Made by a program: the position numbers and the translations under genes
In this document: positions 20,456-30,720 of the stretch, piece after piece
How positions within the stretch are numbered: position 1 is the first letter of the stretch
How the letters are laid out: each line of letters opens with the position of its first letter
The notes under the pieces: model-generated
What the model saw: the letters and a program-made list of their open reading frames with translations, nothing else
What the model was told of the DNA's origin: nothing
Database searches by the model: none
Origin: Phytopythium helicoides
Lineage: Eukaryota > Oomycota > Peronosporomycetes > Pythiales > Pythiaceae
NCBI GenBank assembly: GCA_024867545.1
Contig: JANFNE010000030.1
Span: 1 to 64,000 of the forward strand
Direction: 5' to 3'
Length of the DNA stretch: 64,000 nt

Positions 20456-22226
20456 GTTCGTGCGTTGTAGCATTCCTAGATCCACGAAGAGAATACGCGT
20501 GCGGGCAGCATGTCTTAGTAAACTGTAGTAAAATATCCATGCACGAAGCAACACGGTCCAAAAACAATCTGGTGGTGGTGGGAAACCCTGCAGCCCAGCA
20601 CGGTGGATGCAAAGGCACACGAATCTCCTAGACTCCGTTGATGGGGGAAGACGCTGTCGGATGTGCGGACAGTTTGAACTGTGAGCGCGGATGTGTAAGG
20701 CCATAGGAGGCGATAAGGATCGCTCGATAAGGCCGCAGTTTGGCAGAGGATATCCCGTTGTGATGGTTTACAATGATTGGCTTGGGACATAGGTTGTTGG
20801 CCTTCGCCAGACATCGTGCTCGCTATATCGCTGTAGATTGATAGGATTCCGTGAAAACTGATAGATCCTGCTCCTTCGTTCACCTCGGGTGACCAATCAG
20901 CTTGAATTAGCATGGGGCAATTCTCCAACCACTTTGGGGGTACGTATCGGATCCATGAACCCGCGCACCAAACCCCAAAGAGACTGCGAATTTCTCCCGT
21001 AGACTTCAGCTTCTCTGCTCTCGAAACCCAAGCTAGCTTCAGCGCGTGGAATCTTTCGACTACCGAGATGATAGATCGTGTCTACGGCAGCTGCTCGAGA
21101 AAGCAAGGGCTCCACCGCATGCATCACGAGCGCCACTGCACTGGGCCGGCCTCCTGTCATTGTCGAGTGCTTTACCTTTTCGCGTCTCTGCCAGCGGGCG
21201 TGTCGATCCGGCGAGCCGGACGCGCGCTAGCATGCCAGCGAGATGCGCAGAGGAGCTGACAGCCTCGCCCATCCGCGCGTTCAGAGCTCGTCAGCGCCGA
21301 CCTCTGGCTCAGCTCAATTGCCGGTGATGGGGAGGGCGACTTGACCTCGCTCGCAACCCACGGCGGCGCTCCCGGGTGTCGACGCCGATCCCAGGAGCCC
21401 GGTTCCTCCTCTGCCGCGACCCATTGGCCGCACCTGCCTCCGGCCACGTCACTGCCGCTCCACCCTCCAGCTCCAGCGCCTGATTCGGCCCGACGCGCGC
21501 CAGCTTTCCACCCTTTTTCCGCCTGGAGAGCCCGAGCACGTGCGCGCGCCGCTCGGCCCGTTTGCAAGGCGCAGCGAGCGCCGCCACCCGCCAGCCAGGC
21601 GCCGGTCGTGGCTGCATGAGGAGCTCCTCTTCCGCCCCGGCGGCCCGCGTGGAGAAAAGATCGGGTGGGTACTTACTCGGAACATCATTGCGCCTACTTC
21701 AGAGGCGTGATGCTGCGAATCGGACACTTAAACAAGGGATCATGGCGGGGAGATGTAGCCAAGCCTCGCATCCACGCTTCAACGTTGCCAGGTGGCTGGC
21801 TCGTTTCTGCGCCGCGGCGGCCTTTTCGGCCTGTCGCGTGCAAGGCAGCCAAAAAAAGTGGTGCGCGAGAAGTAGCAAAGTGGCCGTAAAGTAGCGCTAG
21901 CGCGCAAAGATTTCCCCCGCGGCGCGCATAGTGTTGGTGGAAGAGGTGGCAGAGAAAGTTTGTGCTTTCAACGGTCCGGCGGAGGAAGCGCACTCGCCGT
22001 CGCGCCGCCAGCCGCTCGAGCCTTCGGCGCCGCGCGCGTCGCCCCCCAGCGGAGCCTCCGTCGTGCTCCTCCTCCCTCCTCCGCGTGCGCAGCCACCGGC
22101 GGTCGGTCGGCCGCCTCCAGTCGTCGGCGGAAGGAACGCGGAAACGCTCGCGCCACGCCCTTTCCCCCCGCGCGGTTCTCTCTCTCTCCCTCGGCGCTTC
22201 ACGAGTCCAAGCGGCCGCCAGTCGCC
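20456..22226. other. Intergenic, no supported gene
   Basis: About 1.8 kb between glycosyltransferase copy 2 and the SDR-FYVE-BTB gene. The left part (20456-21000) has short unconvincing frames on both strands. The right part (21170-22226) is very GC rich and gives only Arg/Ala/Pro low-complexity translations in several overlapping frames. It probably includes the 5' UTR and promoter of the next gene. Nothing else is recognised. Confidence 0.45.
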
Positions 22227-25200
22227 ATGCTGTTCGGCGGCGCGCAGTACGAAGAGGACGCCGCGGCCGTGGCCACGCCGCAGCGCCGCAAGAAGTCGGC
22301 GCGCGCGACTGGAAAGACCGGCGCCGGCGGCTCCCGCAGAGGAGATAAGCGCGGCAGCACCAGCACCAGCGCCGCGAATGGATCGCTCGCGCGCTCCTAC
22401 GAGTCGACGGCGTCGTCCTCGGGCAACTCGCTGTCCTCGTACAGCTACATGAACCACGCGGCCAACGCCGCCGCTAACCTCTCGGCCAGCGCCGTCAACC
22501 TGTCGACCAGCGCAGCCCCGGCAGCGTCGCCCCCGCGACCGATGGCCATGACCATGCCCGCGCCAAAGCCGCAGCAGCGCCGCCTACGCGAAGTCGCGCG
22601 CCCCGTGCGCCGCTCCATCGCCGCCGGGATCTTCAAGCTCAAGAGACCCATCGACCGCCAGTGCATGTACCCTGGCGTGTGGAAGGCGCTAAAGTTCCGC
22701 AAGAAGATGGTGCAGCTCGCGTCCAGCCTCAGCGTCAAGCCCATCTGCGTCACGGGCGTCGACGGATTCTTGGCCTCGTGGATCGTCAGCGAGTTGCTCA
22801 GTCGCGGATACCGAGTGCGCGGCACGGTGCAGAACCGCAAGGACGACATCTCCGGGTTGCTTCAGCTCCCAAACGCGGCGCGCAACTTTACCGTGGTTGA
22901 GACGTCGCTGCTCACGCCCGAGGCATGTGACATGGCCGTGCAGGGCTGCGACTTTGTGATCCACACCGGCACGCCATCGTCGTGCTCGGTGCGCGACCCG
23001 CTGTCTGAGCAGCAAGAGCCGGGTGTGCACAGCATCGGCAGTCGCATGCACTGCATCATCCCCATGATGACGAATTTCATTCAGGCGTGTGCCCGCGCGC
23101 GCATCAAGAGGGTACGTAGTCCGCATGGCACATCCTATGAGATTCTTTCAGTTGACGTGATGGATTTTGCGTGCGCAGGTCGTGCTCACATCGTCGATTG
23201 CTGCGATGGCTGACTCGGTTGGACCTGATTCGATTATCAACGATGCGAGCTGGAATACCACGTCCTCGTTGGAGCGCAACCCGCACTTCTTGAGCCTGAA
23301 GCTGGCAGAGGAGGCGGCTTGGCAGCTCGTCGACCAACTTCCGCGCGACCGCAAGATTGACCTCGTCACTATGAATGTTCGTACAAACACGTCGGGATCA
23401 ATGATTCTCAGTGTTGTGGACTAATTGTTGGCGTCCGTACTACAGCCAGGAACGCTGTTTGGCCCGGCATTATCCAAGACAAAGCTCGCGCCTGGGAACC
23501 AGATTATTTATGACCTTATCATGGGCCAGTACTCGGCGCTCGTTGATTTGAGTATGTGCTCGTTTGTTTGGTGGTCAGCTCAACCGATTCTAATTCTCGA
23601 ATGCGCTTGTGTAGACTGGAGTCTGATTGATGTCCGCGACTGCGCTGCTGCCCACATTGCCGCGCTGGAGAACAACGATGCGCGGGGACGGTATATTTGC
23701 GTGAACCGATCCATCTGGATGCGCGAGATAGTCGACATTCTGTCTAAGAATGGCTACAGTGGGCGTGATCTTCCATGGCGAGTGGGTCTCCCTGCTTGGG
23801 TGGGCCGACTGCCAGCATACTCATTGCAGCTGGGTCAAGTGGGTGCGGCTCTGTACGTTCCTGACCCAACGAACCCGCGACCTTCGCCCTACTTGAACGA
23901 CAAGATTGTGGAACACCTGAATATTAACTTCCGAAGTGTGGGCTCGTCGATTGTGGAGTCTGCGAACGACTTGCTAAAGTGGGGCCTCATCAAGCCCTGG
24001 GCTGAAGACCATGAGGCGCTCGCGTGTGGTTGCTGTCAACAGCAATTCACTTTCTACCGAAGGAAACACCATTGCCGCGTACGTTTTGCCGAATCAATTG
24101 TGTGATTGAGCGGTGACTAATATTATGATTGGCGTTATCAATGCAGGAATGCGGTGTTATCATTTGCAATGACTGCTCCATGTCGCGCGCAGTTATTGAA
24201 GGATCAGAAGGTCGCGCCCGATTGTGTGATAAATGTGTGAAGGCAATGGTCCCGGAGCTTCTGGAACGACTGCGCAATAATGGAGATGATGCCAGCAAGA
24301 AGCGCTTAGCCGTCGCAGCGCTGGAGTCTTTGATGGAGAATCCTCTGAATCACGACTATGTGACTCGCTTTGGCGGCATTTTGCTGCTGATGGAGGCTCT
24401 TCACGACCCGGATGAGTCCATCTCAGCTCGTGCAGCGGGTGCATTGTGTGCCCTCACGCTGAGCGTGGCAAGCACACTCCAGATGGTGCTAGAAGGCGCA
24501 GTGTTGCAGATGCTCGAGGTAGATGAAACCATCAGCACTTGGGCTATCTGCCTCCAGGCGCTCCGGAATATTTGGAAGCAAATCAACCGCCAAGACTTTC
24601 GCCGCATGCTGCACGCTGTTGCACGTGTTTCAGCTGATGCTGATATCGGTGCGTGGGAGCTTGTGGGTGATTGATATATTTGTAACGCTAACGTTGCTTG
24701 TGACTCCAGGCGAGCTGCGCGGAAATATTCTGCTTACGTTCGTGCACATGATGGATGCCAGTGAGGTGCCAACGCTGCTGTCGGAGGGTCTACTTTCGGT
24801 GCTTCACCACATGCTCCAGTCTCCTCAGGAGTTCCCGCGGTGTGCTGCTGCGCACGCTATCAAGCACCTTGTCCCGCCTGACTACGATCCGGATTTGACG
24901 ATTAACGTGCCGCCGTATGTAGTGGATGACCACGAAGAGTTGTTCTTGAACGCTTCGCTGTCGGATCTCCAGTTCTTGGTAAAGGGCCACATCGCACCAA
25001 TCAATGCGCACAAGGTCGTACTCTTCTTCCGGAACTCATATTTCAAGAACATGGTGAGAGTGAGTACCAAGATTCATATGTGCATGGCGTCTGTACATTT
25101 GATTTTGGAGTGACGCAAGCGGCAATTGGTCTCCACTTTACTAACATCGATTGCTTTTTTGTGTTTCAGTTTGGATCCGCAACCAGCCAGACGGCAGTGA

Positions 25201-25928
25201 TCGAGGTCGACAACTGCAGCTACGAAGTGTTTTCGATACTCCTGCGATTCCTGTACACGGGCAAAGTGGACATTACGCCGGATATCGCGGAGGAATTGCT
25301 TCGCGCGTCTTCATTCTACTGTGTTCTGGAGCTCCAGAAGCGCTGCGAGGCGTTCCTGAGCAACCAAATTAGCGTGGATAACGTCGTCGGTTTGCTGAGC
25401 CTGGCCGACGAGTCTGGTGCGACTGATCTCAAGAAGAACTGCGTGCCGTTCCTCATGCGGCACATCCATGAGGTAGTGCGACTTCCTGCCTTTGAAATGC
25501 ATCGCGTGCGCTCAAGTGAAGAGGTGCTGAAGGCGCTCGTGACAATCCTTGGCGAGGAGTGGGAAACGAGCTACGAGGCACTCAAGGCAACGCTGGCAAG
25601 TAGTGACAAGCTGCACAAGTCGAAGGACGAAGAACCCGTGGACTCGACGCCGCCGACTAGCTCCCCGCGCGAACCGCCGACAGAAGTGCATCTATCGCCC
25701 AAGTTCCTGCTGTCACCCGTGGCTCCACGAAGCTTCGGGAACCACGCCATGTTCACTGGCGAGATGTCTATGGTGACTCCCATGGGGGCTCCGCTAGACC
25801 CTGTGGGCGAGAATGCGTCGCAGGCGTTCTCGTTCGTGAAACCTTTCGGCAACGAGGACGTGTTGTTCCGGCGCTCGCGCGGACTCTCGGAGGACTTTAG
25901 TGAAGGACTATCGGAGGGCGTGTGCTGA
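22227..25928 (+). CDS. SDR-FYVE-armadillo-BTB fusion protein
   Basis: Seven exons: 22227-23111, 23179-23376, 23446-23551, 23615-24078, 24147-24648, 24710-25059, 25170-25928, giving 1087 aa. Residues about 170-525 are an extended short-chain dehydrogenase of the dihydroflavonol-reductase type, with nucleotide-binding motif CVTGVDGFLASWI (about 173-185), VVLTSSIA (296-303) and PGTLFGP. The expected catalytic Tyr and Lys are not in place: the site reads PHFLSLKLAEEAAW (H331, L335). Residues 525-581 form a complete FYVE finger (WAED, RRKHHCRECG, RLCDKC), predicting PI3P binding on endosomes. Armadillo-like helices (about 605-720) and a BTB/POZ plus BACK region (about 795-960) follow, suggesting a cullin-3 adaptor or oligomeriser. 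The last BTB donor could be 25054 instead of 25060, removing two residues. One continuous spliced frame links all domains. Confidence 0.85.
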
Positions 25929-26338
25929 GCGTCTGGTAGCTAGCTGACTGCAATGTGTTTGCCTTCTCAATGGAGAAGCCGTATATATAATCGGGAAGAA
26001 GTTGCCGACTTGAACCGAGTTAGACGCATGGCGTTGTTGATGCACTTGCTGTTGCTGTTGTTGCTGTTGTTGTTATTGTTGGATGTTGGTGGATGAAGGC
26101 ATGCGTTGAAGCGCTCCTCAACCCAAAGCTTCACGCCCCCTCATCCCGCAACGCATCTTGCCCCTTCTCCCCTCAATCCGCAACAATTCTCTTATTCTCC
26201 GCAAGAGAAGCCGCGACTTCGACTTGACATCAGTATCGGACGTCGGCCGAGGCGCTTCTCGGCCGGGTTCATGGGAGCGGCGAGCTAGCGGAGCCTCGCC
26301 TCGCCTCCAGCCAGCGACAGCCGCAGACCGAGCGCGCC
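25929..26338. other. Intergenic with a short trinucleotide repeat
   Basis: The 3' flank of the fusion gene and 5' flank of the ATG11-like gene. It contains an impure CTG/TTG microsatellite at about 26034-26085. No gene is seen. Confidence 0.45.
26034..26085. repeat. CTG/TTG microsatellite
   Basis: Interrupted trinucleotide repeat of TTG, CTG and GTT units, non-coding by its position between two well-supported genes. Confidence 0.7.
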
Positions 26339-29300
26339 ATGGCGACCGCAGGCGCCACGCTCGTGCGCGTGGGCGACGCGACCTCCGGCGCCGAGTATGA
26401 CGTGGCGCTGGCATCGAGCGAGTGCGTGTCCTCCTGTTGCCCGAGTCCTCTGCCCTGCCGCTAACGTTGCGCGCGCTGCAGCCTCGCGGTGGACGAGCTG
26501 CGCGACGAGCTGGCGCGGCTGAGTGGAGTGCCGCCGCAGGACCAGATCCTGCTGGGCGGCCCGCCGTTCGCGCGGCTGGACCCGCGCCGCGCCATCGAGC
26601 ACTACGGGCTGCCCTCGGTGGGTCTCTCGGCGGTCTGGCGACTGGAATGTGTAGGTTGGGGAGCTGACGAGCAGCGATGTGGGCGCCAGGCGGACAAGCA
26701 GGTCTTTCTGTACGACCGACGGCTGCTGACGATGGATGCACCGCCGCCCCCACCGACGCAGCTTGCGCCGGTGCAGTACGAGCGTGAGTATTGGGCGTTG
26801 TCGCGTTGCTTAGAGTTTTTTCTGGTGTGGCTCTGACTGTTGGATATGGACTCTGCATGCAGTACCCTCGCAGCCGGCTGTGTCATCGGAGGGATCGCGA
26901 ATGCTGAGCGAATCGTCGAGCCCTCTGCTGCGCGCGCTCGCAGAGTACGAATCGCACTTCCAGCTGCAAGTGACGCAAAGCGAAGCACTAGAGCATAGCT
27001 CAAAAGCGAACATCGAAGCTTGTGACCGGTGCGCGCGCGAGTTGCATGTGCAGGCGAAAGCGATTGGCGCCGCGATTTCCAACCTGGATGTGTTCAAGAT
27101 GTCGATGATGAAACACTTTGCTCCGTTTTGGGAGGACTTCGAGACCTCTAGTGAACGTCATGCTAAACTGCTGAGCGGTTTTGAAGAGTACTTGGCACGA
27201 TTATCGACTGTGAAGCTGCACGCAGCGCTTGCAACACCAGAACGACAGACGCTGTACGATTGCATTCCGGCTGACAAAGAACGGGAGTGGGCCATTCAGT
27301 GCCAACAGTCACACGAACATGTGCGCACACAAGTATTGCGTCTGCAGGAAGTCCACGACGAAATTTGCCGCGAAGTGAATGCAATGATGGGGTCTCAGAG
27401 TGAGACGCTGCAAGAGTTTGAGGATGCCAAGCAGCTGTTAGCCGAGATGAAGGAATGCTACAGCCAACAAACTGCCATTTCGAGCAAGCTCACCGAGAAT
27501 CTGGCGTTCGTCACGCGTAGCATCGCCGACACGTCATCAAAGATGAATGTTGGGTCCATGATGCTTGCTTCGACAAATGCTCTCGAGGTTTGCCGTGGAA
27601 TTGACGTGCTCTACCAGAAGCAGCAAAACATGGTAAGCTAGAGTGTCTTTGTTCGAAGTGTTTCCAGGAAACTTTTGTCTAATCATGCACTTTTATTTGG
27701 TGAAGCTGCCAGAGTCGCAGAAACTTTCCGCGGAGCTCGCTGTTCGTGTGAACAAAATGGCGACAGCTAAAACGTCCGTGCTATCAGCCATGCACACTAC
27801 TCTACGAAAGATTTCGGTATCTCAGACCAAGATTCGTGATTTTGAAAATTCATTGGCTATGTTCAAAGAAGCGCTCGCGGCGCAAAAGAAGCATTTTAAC
27901 GAGCTGGAGCACCTCGACAAACTGCCTGGTGAGAATACGTCGGCGTCGTGCTGGAAACTATCATGAGCTTGCTAATTTGTTTGTTTGCTCAGAGTCTTAT
28001 GAAGCGTGCTTAAAAGAAGTGTCGCGCCGACTTCGATACGGTCGCAAGTTTTCGGATCGGATTCAGTCGATGGCGGAGGAGCTAGCGCATCTTCGAGAGG
28101 AAGAAGTTCTCAAGCGAGAGGCTTTCCTGCGCAATTATGGTCAGCATCTGCCTCGTGACTTTGTGCCAGGACTAGCTGAAAAGCCATCACATTGCGAGTT
28201 CCGGATGAGACCATTCGATCAGGTAGCGCGAAGCCTGTTTTTTCGCTCTTTGTTCTCGTTTGGCATGTCTTACTTAGTCTATGCTGATCTTGTTCTAGAA
28301 TCTACCACCTCTTGAGGATCTTGATGGAGAGGCTGAAGAGAAAGCCTCCACGTCAAACGGAACAGGGTCAACTGGAGCAAGTGATGGAGCTGACGTTATA
28401 GACGTCGATGCTCTTCAGAAGCGCTGTAATGATCTGGAAGCTCGCGTCGCTCAACTCACACAGGAACTCGAGCAGTCCAAGAAGTTTTATGGATCAGGGA
28501 GTGAGTCGATTGCTCGCTCTGACATGTCCAAGGCGAGTGCGCGAGATGGTGATAGCTCGTGCGAGTTCCCACTTGCGCTGGCTCTTGCGGCGACAGCAGG
28601 AGCACTTACGAGCTCATCGGAAGCGGATCAATCCCATTTGCTCGAACGTGAGCTGCACCCTCAGGCTCCAGCAGCCGGTACGAAAGGCGCCTTCGTTTCG
28701 TTGTCGATATACGCTAACGTAGCAATCCACATCTCAGATCACGCCACCCAGAACGACGACAAGGACTTTGTCATCGCCAAACTCGCCGTATGTGCTGTTA
28801 TGTTGTGCTTGAGCTGATGTCTAGTTGTTGACGAAGAGGATTGCTCTGCAGAGCGAGAACCAGCAGTACCTGCTCAATGCGGCGGCCTTTGAAGAATATC
28901 CTTTCCACGATGTCCTTGCTGATGCGGATGCTACTGATGTGATGCATGTTACAAACCCGCGATCGTTGGGTTCCCTTAACTTTACTTTGGGTGTTGGAAT
29001 GTGCACGGAAATTCAGGAGCGATCGAAGCGAGAAGCTCATTTGGAAGAGGCCCAGAGCAAGATGCAGCGCACCATCCAATCACTGCGTTACAGCTTGGAA
29101 GTTCAGCACTCATCGTTCGTCAAGGTTATGAAGCTTTTGAAGCTCCCCGCGGTGGGTCTATCAGGCGATGTGGATATGGAGTCGTTTGTCTCGACCAATA
29201 TGTCGATGATAGAGGCTCGCGTGAACGAACTTCTTGCAAGCTCCGATGCCGAAAAGGTACGGTTCTCTAGTATTGAAGAAACAAGCTCAGCAGCGCTAGA

Positions 29301-29766
29301 ATGCTGACATGGACTCCTCATTTCCAGATCTTGCGACGGGAGCTGGAAGATCGACAGGATGAGCTGAGCCTGTTGGAGACCGAGCACGAGATGCAAGACT
29401 CGTACAAGATCTCGTTTCGCAGTTTCAACGTGAACGACGTCGCATTGTTCTTGCCCACATCGGCGCCAGGAAGCGACACACAGCGGGTCTACCTGGCGTT
29501 TCACTTGGGCTGCCCGCACCGGTTCCTGTCCGAGGAGTCGATCTCGTCGTTCAGCAATGAACTTGCTCGGTAAGCATTTGCATCGCTAGCGAGGCGCCTC
29601 GCTCGTGTGGCTCATCTCTTGTGTTGCCGGCAGGTACCCTGAGTTTGTGATTGGACGCATCGTGCTCATCGACGAGCAGGTGGCGACAGAGGATAACAAC
29701 CCGTACGGCTTGCACCTCGATACGATCTTCTACGTGCTGACGGTCACAAGTCTCCGCGAGAGTTGA
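26339..29766 (+). CDS. ATG11: ATG11/FIP200-like autophagy scaffold
   Basis: Eleven exons: 26339-26421, 26482-26617, 26690-26783, 26863-27632, 27706-27928, 27993-28222, 28299-28677, 28738-28787, 28825-29256, 29328-29569, 29634-29766, giving 923 aa. The N-terminus (about 1-85) looks ubiquitin-like (LAVDELRDELARLSGVPPQD). A long helical region follows, with coiled coil at about 110-370 and again at 400-520 and 730-820. The C-terminus has the ATG11/FIP200 claw-type region: FRSFNVNDVALFLPT, YLAFHLGCPHRFLSEES, then YPEFVIGRIVLIDEQVAT and LDTIFYVLTV. Family members scaffold the ATG1/ULK kinase complex and bind selective-autophagy receptors through the claw. The protein is shorter than plant ATG11 or FIP200 but keeps both ends. 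Two exon borders are less sure: the acceptor at 27706 (27721 also keeps frame) and the very short 37-nt intron at 28788-28824. Confidence 0.8.
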
Positions 29767-29932
29767 AGCAAGCGGTTGCCATCCTGTGTGCAACTCGTTG
29801 GTGGACGAAAGACCTAAGTGAAAAATGAAAAAGCTCTCGTGTACATTTTCGCAATTCAGTCTGGACTGATAAGGCTCGTCGTCCGCCGAGCCTTATGTGA
29901 CAAGTGCGAGGAGCTACGTCACCCCCAAGTCT

Positions 29933-29948
29933 GCTCATTCCCAACTCT
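29933..29948 (+). promoter_or_regulatory. Oomycete-type initiator (Inr) match
   Basis: GCTCATTCCCAACTCT fits the core-promoter consensus reported for oomycete genes (GCTCATTYNCAWTTT-like). It lies 62 bp before the ATG of the small gene at 29995. Read from the sequence only; no transcript data. Confidence 0.5.
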
Positions 29949-29994
29949 CTCCAGCTCCAGCTCCAGCTCCGCCCGAGTCTTACAAGCCAGCACC

Positions 29995-30597
29995 ATGAGC
30001 AGCGAGCAACCCAAGGAGCAGCCAACGGCGCAGACGACGGATGCGGAGGCGCCCATCAAGGACCCGACGACAGCCAAGGCCGCGGTCGAGCAGTTCGACA
30101 AGGAATTCCAGCGGTACACGACCAAACAGGTGCGGCTTGGGCTCGTGGGGCGTTCGAGGGAGATGCAGCAGAGGACTCACGCGCGAGGCGACGATGTGGA
30201 CAGACTGGCAAGAGCGCGCGCGCAGTGGCATTGGCGCGCGCCGAGCTGGCCAAGTGCACCGCCGTGTTGTGGCAGGACAAGAAGCTCGAGCAGGCCAAGG
30301 CCAAGAAGGGCCGGCTCAGCCCCGAACAGCGCGCCTACTACGAGAAGCGCGTGCAGGAGCTCGAGCGCGCGCTCGACACGTTCCACCGCTCGGTCGCGAG
30401 CGTTAACCGCACCAAGGCTGTGTACGCTAGGAGCTGCTATGTGATGATTGTTGCTGGTTTGAGGCTCATGAGGGTGCTCTGTTCACAGCATGTCGGTCGC
30501 GCTGCTGCTCATCTTCGCGCTCGCCGCCTTCTTCACGCCATGGCGCAAGTACTTTGACCCCGAAGACGACTACGACGCGCTCGACCGCGACCTGTAA
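29995..30597 (+). CDS. Small tail-anchored protein of unknown function
   Basis: Three exons: 29995-30129, 30204-30421, 30489-30597, giving 153 aa. The donor GTACGC at 30422 is chosen because it alone keeps the frame into the last exon. The N-terminal ~30 residues are acidic and Gln/Thr rich. Residues about 30-115 are charged helix (ARAELAKCTAVLWQDKKLEQAK, RAYYEKRVQELERAL), likely coiled coil. A single hydrophobic span near the C-terminus (MSVALLLIFALAAFF) is followed by a short acidic tail. That is the plan of a tail-anchored or single-pass membrane protein with the helical part in the cytosol. I do not recognise the family. A good initiator match lies upstream. The GC-rich, Lys/Glu-biased codon use fits a real gene. 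Confidence 0.65.
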
Positions 30598-30720
30598 CGC
30601 GGCGGTTTGGATCGCATGGGACAGCCTGCGGTGTTCCTCAACCTCCAGAGCTCTGTTAGTCAAGCCACAAAAGTGGCGTCACTCGTGCACCAACCGAGTA
30701 GGCACGACAATACTAGTGCA

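Noticed and set aside
19742..20704. 320-codon minus-strand frame opposite glycosyltransferase copy 2
   Set aside because: Antisense shadow; its left part repeats exactly opposite copy 1, as expected from the duplicated coding strand.
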